The position numbers were made by a program, and so were the translations under genes. A DNA stretch of 5,217 nt from SIG440 sp045645905 (GTDB lineage Bacteria > Bacillota > Clostridia > Monoglobales > Monoglobaceae): positions 1 through 5,217 of the forward strand of contig JAZRJT010000009.1 in assembly GCA_045645905.1 (NCBI GenBank), read 5' to 3'. This document shows, one piece after another, positions 1-4,724 of the stretch. The stretch's first letter is position 1; every line of letters starts with the position of its first letter. Under the pieces are notes generated by a model. The model did no database searches. It had not been told where the DNA came from and was given only the letters and a program-made list of their open reading frames with translations.

Positions 1-596
1 ACCAGCGTCCATGAGTAAAAGCTGTTTACCGCCACAATGGGCAAAAACATCATTAAATGGTCCCAATTAAATATTCTGCAGGTGGTACAGCATTTGTTTT
101 TCATAATAAGTCTGAACGGGCACCATATAAGAACGCATATCAAATCACAAACATAAAAGAAGGTTGAAATAATTATCATCATTCCCGTGTCAATGATTCC
201 CAACAGGTGTAATATGCTGATTACTGCCGTCAGGACAACCCAGATAACCATCACTTTATATGCCGATGCGGTTGTGTCCTTAATATATTTTTTCAAATTA
301 TTGTAATTTATTTTGTCTTTTATAGGTCTGAACAGCGATTCAAACACTTTTTGTGAGCCTATGGATATGTGGGCTTTCACAGGGATAAGCTGCAGCACCA
401 TATCCCACATCCATATTATCCATAAAAAATGCAGCGGGGAAAATTCATTAAAGAAATTCCAACCGTCTGCTATATCAAATTCTTCTATGTCAAATATGTA
501 TATCATTATCACAATGAAGAATATGGCTATTCTGCCTATTAATCTTAAAAAATAAATTCCCCTTGTTTTTGATATATGCTCTCTTTCTTTTTTCAT
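1..596 (-). CDS. Multi-pass membrane protein of unknown function (5'-complete, cut by the left window edge)
   Basis: An open frame starts at the ATG at 596-594 and runs without a stop to position 1, giving the first 198 residues plus part of a codon; the C-terminus lies outside the window. An SD-like GGAGAG (607-612) stands 10 nt before the ATG. The protein begins with a short charged stretch (MKKEREHISKTR), then has about five hydrophobic segments near residues 14-35, 54-74, 113-133, 138-160 and 180-198. A Cys-rich, polar motif, NKCCTTCRIFNWDH (residues 167-180), sits between the last two segments, and the region 41-66 is rich in Trp and Phe. I recall similar CCxTCRIxNW membrane proteins in Clostridia and Actinobacteria but know no function for them. 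The gene starts 34 nt after the acetyltransferase frame, so it is probably the last visible member of the def operon. The reading frame is secure; the role is unknown. Confidence 0.85.
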   Translation of the reverse strand, partial: MKKEREHISKTRGIYFLRLIGRIAIFFIVIMIYIFDIEEFDIADGWNFFNEFSPLHFLWIIWMWDMVLQLIPVKAHISIGSQKVFESLFRPIKDKINYNNLKKYIKDTTASAYKVMVIWVVLTAVISILHLLGIIDTGMMIIISTFFYVCDLICVLIWCPFRLIMKNKCCTTCRIFNWDHLMMFLPIVAVNSFYSWTL

Positions 597-630
597 TGGT
601 TATATACTCTCCGTTCCAATAAAAATGTCG

Positions 631-1169
631 TTATTCCAATTTTGTTTTTCTATAAATAAATCTATATAAGAATCCGCCCAACCAATCCTTCATAAGAGAT
701 AAAAAGTCTGCCTGAGTAAGCATTGTATTCGTTGACAGAAGCTCGTAAACAACACCCGCTTCATTAACTTTAATGCAAAGCCGCTCAAATCCGTTTCGTT
801 CGTAAAATTCAAGTCTTTTTACCCGCTCCTCAAGGTTGTCGGCATTTTCATCTTCTGTATTCTCTATTGCAAGAGTAATAATTTTATCAGGATTCATTTC
901 CTTAATTTTTTAAGAATTATACTGCCGTAACCCTTGCCCCGGTTTGCTTCTTCAACCGCAAGGAAAAACACATAAACCAGTTTTTCTGTGCTTATGCTAT
1001 AAACCAAGCCGATAAATTCGCTTTCTTCCACAACTGCGAAAAAATTATCCCTGCCATTATCAGTTTGACGAATCAAAAGCGAAAATGGTGCTCTTTCATT
1101 TCGCGGAAATGCCGATTTGTACAATTTCTTTATTTGCTTTTTATACTTTCTTGCGTCTTCAAATTGCAT
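631..1169 (-). pseudogene. GNAT-family N-acetyltransferase, split by a -1 frameshift in an A6 run
   Basis: Two overlapping frames make up one GNAT protein. The first (1169-894, 91 codons) carries the N-terminal half: the helix with KLYKSAFPRNERAP, the strand FIGLVYSIS, and the acetyl-CoA pyrophosphate-binding loop near residues 77-82 (RGKGYG, the R/QxxGxG/A motif). It then ends LKKLRK-stop. The second (897-631, 88 codons) continues as a GNAT C-terminus, with EFYERNGF, the usual late strand-helix signature. In the minus strand the junction is CTT AAAAAA TTAAGG. With one more A it would read ...ILKKIKEMNPDK..., giving about 179 residues, the normal size for this type. So one A appears to be missing from the run at 906-911. 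The start has an SD (GAGGTG, 1174-1179). The stop of the first frame and the ATG of the second overlap as ATGA. A true mutation, an indel error in the sequence, slippage at the A run, or a coupled two-chain protein would all fit. The substrate is unknown. Confidence 0.8.
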
Positions 1170-1222
1170 ACAACACCTCGCCAGATTGATGTTTGCCTAA
1201 ACTGCTCCTTACGTTTTGGTGG

Positions 1223-1636
1223 TCAAATCAAGACTCCGTTGCAATGATCGATTTCGTGCTGTATTATTTGCGCTGTCCAGCCTTCAAAGGTTTTTACGCG
1301 AAGTTTAAAATCTTCGGTATTATATTGCACCTTGATTTTTTTATAGCGCTTTACTTTTCTTGGCCCACCCAAAAGTGAAAGACAGCTTTCCTCGGTATCA
1401 AAAGGCTGTGAGCATTTTATAATTAGCGGATTAAACATTATCATATATGTTCCTTCTGCATCAAAACAGATAATACGTTTTTTGATTCCTATCATATTGG
1501 CAGCCATACCCACACACTCATCCTTGTGAGCAACAAGCGTATCCATCAAATCTTCAGCCACCTGAACGTCTGCCAAAGTTGCATCTTCTGACTTTTGTCC
1601 CAAAAATATCGGGTCGTGCATTAATTCTTTAATCAT
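1223..1636 (-). CDS. def: Peptide deformylase, short clostridial type
   Basis: Peptide deformylase removes the formyl group from the N-terminal Met of new proteins in the cytoplasm, using a metal ion. The 137-residue frame holds all three family motifs in order. Motif 1 is CVGMAANMIG (residues 41-50). Motif 2 is ESCLS (83-87), with metal ligand C85. Motif 3 is QHEIDH (126-131), with metal ligands H127 and H131 and catalytic E128. Two motif positions depart from the textbook enzyme: N47 stands where motif 1 (GxGxAAxQ) has Gln, and S84 stands where motif 2 (EGCLS) has Gly. From memory the Asn is shared by a group of short clostridial deformylases, while the Ser looks less usual. At 137 residues it lacks the C-terminal extension of E. 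coli Def. The ATG at 1636 follows GGGGT (1641-1645) at a short spacing of 4 nt; no better in-frame start is visible upstream. It is the first gene of the leftward operon. A specialised role other than housekeeping Def is possible. Confidence 0.9.
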   Translation of the reverse strand: MIKELMHDPIFLGQKSEDATLADVQVAEDLMDTLVAHKDECVGMAANMIGIKKRIICFDAEGTYMIMFNPLIIKCSQPFDTEESCLSLLGGPRKVKRYKKIKVQYNTEDFKLRVKTFEGWTAQIIQHEIDHCNGVLI

Positions 1637-1705
1637 TTTTACCCCAATCTGTATTTTGCTATTTTTGAATCCTTCCTCACCGAATCGTATAACTTATATA
1701 ACCAC

Positions 1706-1783
1706 CGATACCATCATAAATATCTCACACAAAATTCCGCCAAGAGCAAATGAAAATATTGTGAATTATCCATGATGGTGGCG
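1706..1783. repeat. Imperfect inverted repeat, 31-nt arms
   Basis: The arm at 1706-1736 and the reverse complement of 1753-1783 match at 21 of 31 positions without gaps, around a 16-nt centre. The best block is ACCATCAT (1710-1717) against ATGATGGT (1772-1779); a second is TCACA (1725-1729) against TGTGA (1760-1764). No U-run follows either arm, so it does not look like a terminator. It could be the eroded remains of a small palindromic intergenic repeat or MITE-like element; that is an inference from symmetry alone. Confidence 0.45.
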
Positions 1784-1837
1784 AAGCAATGTGCTGTTTT
1801 TATATTACCATATATCTTCTAATTTTTCAACTTTTTC

Positions 1838-1866
1838 TTGAAATATAACACATTTTGTACTATACT
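1838..1866 (+). promoter_or_regulatory. Sigma-A type promoter of the nitroreductase gene
   Basis: The -35 box TTGAAA (1838-1843) and the -10 box TATACT (1861-1866) are separated by 17 nt. Transcription should start near 1873, leaving a leader of under 20 nt that contains little more than the SD. Confidence 0.75.
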
Positions 1867-1875
1867 TACAGTATA
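1861..1875. promoter_or_regulatory. Operator-like dyad over the -10 box
   Basis: TATACT (1861-1866) and AGTATA (1870-1875) are perfect 6-nt inverted arms around TAC. The dyad covers the whole -10 box and the expected start site, where a bound protein would block initiation. Small nitroreductases in Bacillus (yodC, hypO) are controlled by DUF24/HxlR-type repressors at dyad operators; whether such a protein acts here is inference, and no such regulator gene lies in the window. Confidence 0.4.
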
Positions 1876-1880
1876 AGGAG
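1875..1880 (+). promoter_or_regulatory. SD that fixes the nitroreductase start at 1890
   Basis: AAGGAG ends at 1880. An in-frame TTG at 1881 would touch the SD and cannot be the start; the ATG at 1890 lies 9 nt away, an ideal distance. Confidence 0.85.
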
Positions 1881-1889
1881 TTGAACATT

Positions 1890-2408
1890 ATGGAATTTGA
1901 AAAACTAATCAGCGATAGGTACTCAGTACGGAAGTTTAAAGATAAACATATAGAACAAGAAATAATAGATAAAATTCTGTATGCCGGTCACATTGCTCCA
2001 ACAGGTTGCAATAATCAACCGCAGAGAATTCTTGTTTTGAACAATGATGAAACAATCTTGAAATTAAAAAAGTGTACCAAATGTCACTTTGACGCCCCCT
2101 GTGCTATGCTTATCTGCTATAACAGCGACGAAACCTGGACTCGCCCCTATGACGGAGCAATTTCTGCTCCCGTTGACGCAAGTATTGTTGCCACACATAT
2201 GATGCTGGAAGCCTCAAACCTTGGGGTAGGATGCTGCTGTGTGATGCACTTTGACCCCACGGCAATGAAGACGGAGTTTAACATCCCTGCCAATATTATT
2301 CCCCACGCCCTGCTTGTGATGGGATATCCCCACGAAGGTGCCGTTCCGCTTGATATGCATTCAAGGGTAAGGCCTCTTGACGAGGTTGTGTTTTATAATA
2401 GTTTTTAA
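1890..2408 (+). CDS. Nitroreductase-family FMN oxidoreductase, small Cys-rich type
   Basis: Nitroreductase-fold proteins bind FMN at a homodimer interface and pass electrons from NAD(P)H to nitro compounds, quinones or other acceptors in the cytoplasm. From the ATG at 1890 the protein has 172 residues. RYSVRKF (10-16) is the N-terminal FMN-phosphate signature. APTGCNNQPQR (36-46) is the second flavin-contact motif. The region from VDASIVATHMMLEASNLGVG (95-114) to LLVMGYP (141-147) is the core helix and strand, and the protein ends with the VRPLDEVVFYNSF tail. Eight cysteines stand out: C40, C62 and C65 (CTKC), C71, C76, and C115-C117 in a row next to the flavin loop. I recall CxxC in close clostridial relatives, but the CCC triplet is less familiar. 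The gene is monocistronic, with its own promoter and a terminator after it. The family call is firm; the natural substrate is unknown, and a redox-stress role is a guess. Confidence 0.9.
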   Translation: MEFEKLISDRYSVRKFKDKHIEQEIIDKILYAGHIAPTGCNNQPQRILVLNNDETILKLKKCTKCHFDAPCAMLICYNSDETWTRPYDGAISAPVDASIVATHMMLEASNLGVGCCCVMHFDPTAMKTEFNIPANIIPHALLVMGYPHEGAVPLDMHSRVRPLDEVVFYNSF

Positions 2409-2411
2409 AGA

Positions 2412-2436
2412 AAGGACGCGGCAAAACCGCGCCCTT
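2412..2436. terminator. Shared hairpin terminator between convergent genes
   Basis: GGACGCGG (2414-2421) pairs with CCGCGCCC (2427-2434) around CAAAA, extended by AA/TT on both sides. The only imperfection is one A-C mismatch in the plus transcript, which becomes a G-U pair in the minus transcript. U-rich stretches follow in both directions (TTATTCTTTT on plus, TTTCTTT on minus), so it can end both the nitroreductase and the transporter mRNA. Confidence 0.8.
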
Positions 2437-2442
2437 ATTCTT

Positions 2443-3345
2443 TTAATGATGATGGTGATGGTGGTGGTGATGGTGTCCGGAAGATACTGTTGTATCTACG
2501 TGGCAGTGCTCTTCACCGCAATTTTCGCCTTCTGCCTCAAGTTCAAGCGTTGCATGGCATATACCGTGCTCATGCAGTTCCTCCCTGACACTTTCTTTAA
2601 TTTCCTGTGCCGATTCATTTGTAACAATGTGCATTGTTGCATAATTACGATGCCCGTCCATACTCCAGATATGAATATGATGAACATCAAGGACTCCGTG
2701 GACTCCCATAAGGTGTTCTTTTATTTCTTCAACGCTGACTCCGTGGGGAGTTTTTTGTAAAAATAAATCCAGCACCTCTTTGAGATTTTTTATGGCATTA
2801 ATTAAAATAAATACCGCAACACATATAGACAGTATGGGGTCGATAATAACAAAATCGGTAAACCGCATCACAACTGCACCAACCAGAACCACAATCCAGC
2901 CCAGCACATCCTCCAACATATGTAGATTTACTGCTTTTTGATTTAAGGAATCACCATCTTTGGTCACAAGGGCTGCACAAAAATTTACAGCTACGCCGAT
3001 TACCGCAAAAATTATCATACCATTGTAATTGATTTCAACCGGATTGATAATTCTGCTGACAGCATTAACTATAACCGCCGCCGAGCCCAAAAGCAGAATA
3101 AGGGTTGTAAAAACACTTCCCACAACCGAATATCGTGAATAGCCGTAAGTATACTCAGCATCCGGCTGCTTTTTACTCTTTTTCTCAAGAAAATACGATA
3201 CTCCTATGCTTGCAGCATCACCTATATCGTGCACAGCATCCGAAACAATCGCAACACTTCCAGTGAAAATTCCGCCTATAAATTCAAAAACCGAAAATGC
3301 CAGATTTAAAATAAAGGCAATTAAAATATTTTTTTCTGTTTTCAT
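2443..3345 (-). CDS. Cation diffusion facilitator (CDF), Zn-type efflux transporter with a C-terminal His10 tail
   Basis: CDF proteins are membrane dimers that export divalent metals in exchange for protons. The 300-residue protein has the family layout: TM1 about 8-28, TM2 32-52, the PDAEYTYGYSRYS motif (61-73), TM3 75-95, TM4 108-127, TM5 137-160, TM6 167-187, then a cytoplasmic ferredoxin-like domain with HGVLDVHHIHIWSMDGHRN (216-234). The transport site is visible as H39/D43 in TM2 (SDAVHDIGD) and H142/D146 in TM5 (HMLED). This two-His, two-Asp set is typical of zinc-selective (ZnT/ZitB/CzcD) members. The protein ends with GEEHCHVD (277-284) and ten histidines (291-300), encoded by a mix of CAT and CAC, which could bind metal. 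The ATG at 3345 has an ideal AGGAGG. The gene is divergent from a TetR regulator with dyads between them, so it is probably metal-controlled. Zn is the likely substrate; Cd, Co or others cannot be excluded. Confidence 0.95.
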   Translation of the reverse strand: MKTEKNILIAFILNLAFSVFEFIGGIFTGSVAIVSDAVHDIGDAASIGVSYFLEKKSKKQPDAEYTYGYSRYSVVGSVFTTLILLLGSAAVIVNAVSRIINPVEINYNGMIIFAVIGVAVNFCAALVTKDGDSLNQKAVNLHMLEDVLGWIVVLVGAVVMRFTDFVIIDPILSICVAVFILINAIKNLKEVLDLFLQKTPHGVSVEEIKEHLMGVHGVLDVHHIHIWSMDGHRNYATMHIVTNESAQEIKESVREELHEHGICHATLELEAEGENCGEEHCHVDTTVSSGHHHHHHHHHH

Positions 3346-3356
3346 AAATCCTCCTG

Positions 3357-3385
3357 TTGACTAAGTCTCCATTTAGTCGTATAAT
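3357..3385 (+). promoter_or_regulatory. Sigma-A promoter of the TetR gene
   Basis: TTGACT (3357-3362), a 17-nt spacer and a consensus TATAAT (3380-3385) predict a start near 3392. The -35 box lies only 12 nt from the transporter start codon, beside its SD, so this promoter sits inside the transporter's own 5' leader. The TetR mRNA would have a long leader of about 114 nt. Confidence 0.8.
3359..3378. promoter_or_regulatory. Small dyad in the -35/-10 spacer of the TetR promoter
   Basis: GACTAA (3359-3364) and TTAGTC (3373-3378) are perfect 6-nt inverted arms 8 nt apart, filling the spacer and overlapping the -35 box. Its sequence differs from the GTTCGRTA dyads nearby, so it would be a site for a different protein, a small hairpin in the transporter leader, or chance. 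Confidence 0.35.
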
Positions 3386-3390
3386 ATGTT

Positions 3391-3417
3391 TGTTACCGAA
3401 CTAATTGTTCGATAACA
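3391..3417. promoter_or_regulatory. Operator O1: dyad over both predicted transcription start sites
   Basis: The arms TGTTACCGAAC (3391-3401) and GTTCGATAACA (3407-3417) are inverted repeats with 10 of 11 positions matching, around TAATT. The dyad begins 6 nt past the -10 box of the TetR promoter and touches the -10 box of the transporter promoter, so one bound dimer could control both. Its length and symmetry suit a TetR-family protein; the adjacent TetR is the obvious candidate. Confidence 0.7.
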
Positions 3418-3445
3418 GTATACGATGAATGAGTTTTGAAATCAA
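3417..3445 (-). promoter_or_regulatory. Sigma-A promoter of the CDF transporter gene
   Basis: Read on the minus strand, TTGATT (3445-3440), a 17-nt spacer and TATACT (3422-3417) predict a start near 3410 and a leader of about 65 nt. This promoter lies between the TetR promoter and the TetR gene, facing the TetR promoter. Confidence 0.7.
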
Positions 3446-3452
3446 CATATTA

Positions 3453-3490
3453 TTTATCAAAGTTGTTCGATACCGAACATTTTTGATAAA
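3453..3490. promoter_or_regulatory. Operator O2: 38-bp extended dyad in the TetR leader
   Basis: The core arms TGTTCG (3464-3469) and CGAACA (3474-3479) flank ATAC. Outer arms TTTATCAAA (3453-3461) and TTTGATAAA (3482-3490) share exactly the same centre, so 15 of the 17 arm positions outside the 4-nt centre pair. The core contains the O1 half-site GTTCGRTA twice, on opposite strands and overlapping. The dyad lies upstream of the transporter -35 box and ends 6 nt before the TetR SD. It can be a second binding site, an RNA hairpin in the TetR leader, or both. Confidence 0.65.
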
Positions 3491-3496
3491 TTGTAC

Positions 3497-3501
3497 GGAG
3501 G
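3497..3501 (+). promoter_or_regulatory. SD that fixes the TetR start at 3506
   Basis: GGAGG (3497-3501) lies 4 nt before the ATG at 3506, a slightly short but workable distance. An in-frame TTG at 3491 lies upstream of the SD and would add five residues (MYGGI) not expected in the family. Confidence 0.85.
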
Positions 3502-3505
3502 TATT

Positions 3506-4072
3506 ATGGACAGACGACAACAAAAAACAAGAGATGCAATATTTAAAGCCTTTATCAGGCTCCTGTCAAAAAAGAATTTTAATCAAATTACTGTAGGAGA
3601 AATCATCGACAGGGCGAATGTGGGCAGAGCCACATTTTATGCCCATTTTGAAACCAAAGACTTTCTTTTAAAGGAACTTTGCGCAGAGCTTTTTGACCAT
3701 GTTTTTGAATCGGATATTGGTCTTGAAAATGCTCACCAGCATATTTTTGACTGTGATGCCCCCGATTCTGTATTTTTGCATCTGCTCCGACATTTGCAAA
3801 ACAACGACAACAACGTTCTGGAGCTTTTGTCTTGTCAGAACAATGGCCTGTTTTTAAGTTATTTTAAAGAAAACCTGAAAGAGCTTGTCAAAAATCAGCT
3901 TTCGGTATTTAAGCTGCAAAAGCCTGCGGAACTTCCGTCGAATTTTTGGATAAACCATATATCCGCTGTCTTTGTTGAAACAATCAAGTGGTGGATTGAT
4001 GGCGAAATGAAGGAATCTCCAGAGCTTATTACCGAATACTTTTTACAGGCAATACAGGTATCTGATTCATAA
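3506..4072 (+). CDS. TetR/AcrR-family transcriptional regulator, probable regulator of the CDF gene
   Basis: The protein has 188 residues from the ATG at 3506. Residues 1-50 form the TetR DNA-binding domain: RRQQKTRDAIFKAFIRLL is helix 1, and ITVGEIIDRANVGRATFYAHF (28-48) is the helix-turn-helix with the family's GRATFYAHF signature. The rest resembles the C-terminal domain of Firmicutes TetR proteins of the TetR_C_39 kind, ending with FWINHISAVFVETIKWWIDGEMKESPELITEYF (147-179). The start of the effector domain has an unusual cluster of possible metal ligands: C59, H65, H77, H79, D82, C83 and D84. The gene is divergent from the Zn-type transporter, with dyads O1 and O2 between them, so I infer that it controls the transporter and itself. 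SczA of S. pneumoniae, a TetR protein that controls the CDF gene czcD in response to zinc, is the closest precedent I know. Metal sensing itself is not shown by the sequence. Confidence 0.9.
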   Translation: MDRRQQKTRDAIFKAFIRLLSKKNFNQITVGEIIDRANVGRATFYAHFETKDFLLKELCAELFDHVFESDIGLENAHQHIFDCDAPDSVFLHLLRHLQNNDNNVLELLSCQNNGLFLSYFKENLKELVKNQLSVFKLQKPAELPSNFWINHISAVFVETIKWWIDGEMKESPELITEYFLQAIQVSDS

Positions 4073-4114
4073 AAAGATGCTGTTTAAAAGCTTTGTTTTT
4101 AAACAGCATCTTTT
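4072..4114. terminator. Bidirectional terminator with perfect 18-bp arms
   Basis: AAAAGATGCTGTTTAAAA (4072-4089) is an exact inverted repeat of 4097-4114 around a 7-nt loop (GCTTTGT). The A/T ends of the arms supply U-runs in both directions. The last base of the TetR stop codon lies in the left arm and the first bases of the SdpI-like stop codon (4113-4114) lie in the right arm, so both convergent mRNAs end here. Confidence 0.9.
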
Positions 4115-4724
4115 ATTTTCGTACAACCCTGATTCCGTAAATAATGCCTATCACTGCATAGGGTATCAAAAGAACAATACAGAAAAGTGTAAATACAGGT
4201 GGTAAAAATATGCTGAGTATAAACAGCATACCCATAATCACTGTTTCAAATCCCAAGAAACGATTTATCTTTCTTGCTTTTTCAGTATCTATATCATAGT
4301 TTTTAATGTAATCAAATTTAGGCAGATAGTTGCCAACTACAAGAAGTACCCCGCCTACAATAAGTGCCGCTGCCACTCTCATATCAACCATCCAACCTAA
4401 AGCATAGCCCAGAATCAGTGTCTGCAAAATTATTGACATAACAGGGATAATCCACTTTGTTGCAATTTCAAACTTTACACAGTTGCCGTGTTTGTGCGCA
4501 TTCAGGTCGTTGACAAAACAGCAAAAACATTGCAGAACTATCATTAAAATCGGAAAGCCGAATACCGCAAATCCCTTTGATGCAAAATTGTCTGGATTGT
4601 TGTAAAAATCAAAATGAACCGCCACTGTATCGGGTAAAATGTCCCACACTGCCAAGCCAAAAATTATCGGCAAAATGCACACCAGACACGTTATAATAAG
4701 TATTTTCCATCTTATGAATTTCAT
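4113..4724 (-). CDS. DUF1648/SdpI-like membrane protein
   Basis: In Bacillus subtilis SdpI protects the cell from the SdpC toxin and, when bound to it, holds the repressor SdpR at the membrane. This 203-residue protein matches the usual SdpI length and order. TM1 lies about 7-27, followed by the DUF1648 stretch LPDTVAVHFDFYNNPDNFASKGFAVFGFPILM (30-61). Further membrane segments lie near 52-72, 91-111 and 116-132. The hallmark GNYLPK follows at 131-136, then a cytosolic stretch with KINRFLGF (152-159), and two more segments near 158-175 and 177-199. The part after GNYLPK is shorter and lacks the usual GIRTPWTL-type motif, so it is a divergent member and immunity function is not assured. The ATG at 4724 has an SD GGAGG (4734-4738) and overlaps the end of an ArsR-type remnant (ATGA). 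No SdpC-like toxin gene is in the window. Confidence 0.85.
   Translation of the reverse strand: MKFIRWKILIITCLVCILPIIFGLAVWDILPDTVAVHFDFYNNPDNFASKGFAVFGFPILMIVLQCFCCFVNDLNAHKHGNCVKFEIATKWIIPVMSIILQTLILGYALGWMVDMRVAAALIVGGVLLVVGNYLPKFDYIKNYDIDTEKARKINRFLGFETVIMGMLFILSIFLPPVFTLFCIVLLIPYAVIGIIYGIRVVRK

Larger units (their letters stand above)
1637..1889. other. Intergenic region between divergent def and nitroreductase genes
   Basis: No coding frame is supported in this 253-nt stretch. It holds a degenerate inverted repeat (1706-1783) in the middle and the nitroreductase promoter, operator-like dyad and SD on the right. No clear promoter for the def operon is seen. The best minus-strand candidates are TTGGCG (1743-1738) with TATGAT (1718-1713) at a poor 19-nt spacing, and a TATACG-like box near 1690 without a good -35. 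Confidence 0.7.

Noticed and set aside
313..555. Plus-strand frame of 80 codons
   Set aside because: It lies antisense inside the membrane protein gene, has no SD, and its translation resembles no protein.
906..914. Programmed -1 ribosomal frameshift site in the GNAT gene
   Set aside because: The heptamer in frame is T AAA AAA, whose P-site tRNA would re-pair on TAA, a poor slip. No downstream stem or stimulatory SD is evident, and such a device is not known for this family. Simple base loss is likelier.
1065..1378. Two plus-strand frames (1065-1247 and 1193-1378)
   Set aside because: They are shadows of the acetyltransferase and deformylase genes on the other strand, whose motifs are unmistakable.
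1881..1889. TTG start for the nitroreductase
   Set aside because: It abuts the SD (1875-1880); the ATG at 1890 has correct spacing.
2377..2760. Plus-strand frame of 127 codons with a Met/Val-rich stretch, and the minus-strand 2496-2690 frame
   Set aside because: Both overlap the CDF gene; the Met/Val stretch is just the His-tail codons read on the opposite strand.
3491..3505. TTG start for the TetR protein
   Set aside because: It lies upstream of the SD and within the distal flank of O2; the ATG at 3506 gives the usual MDRRQQKTR start.
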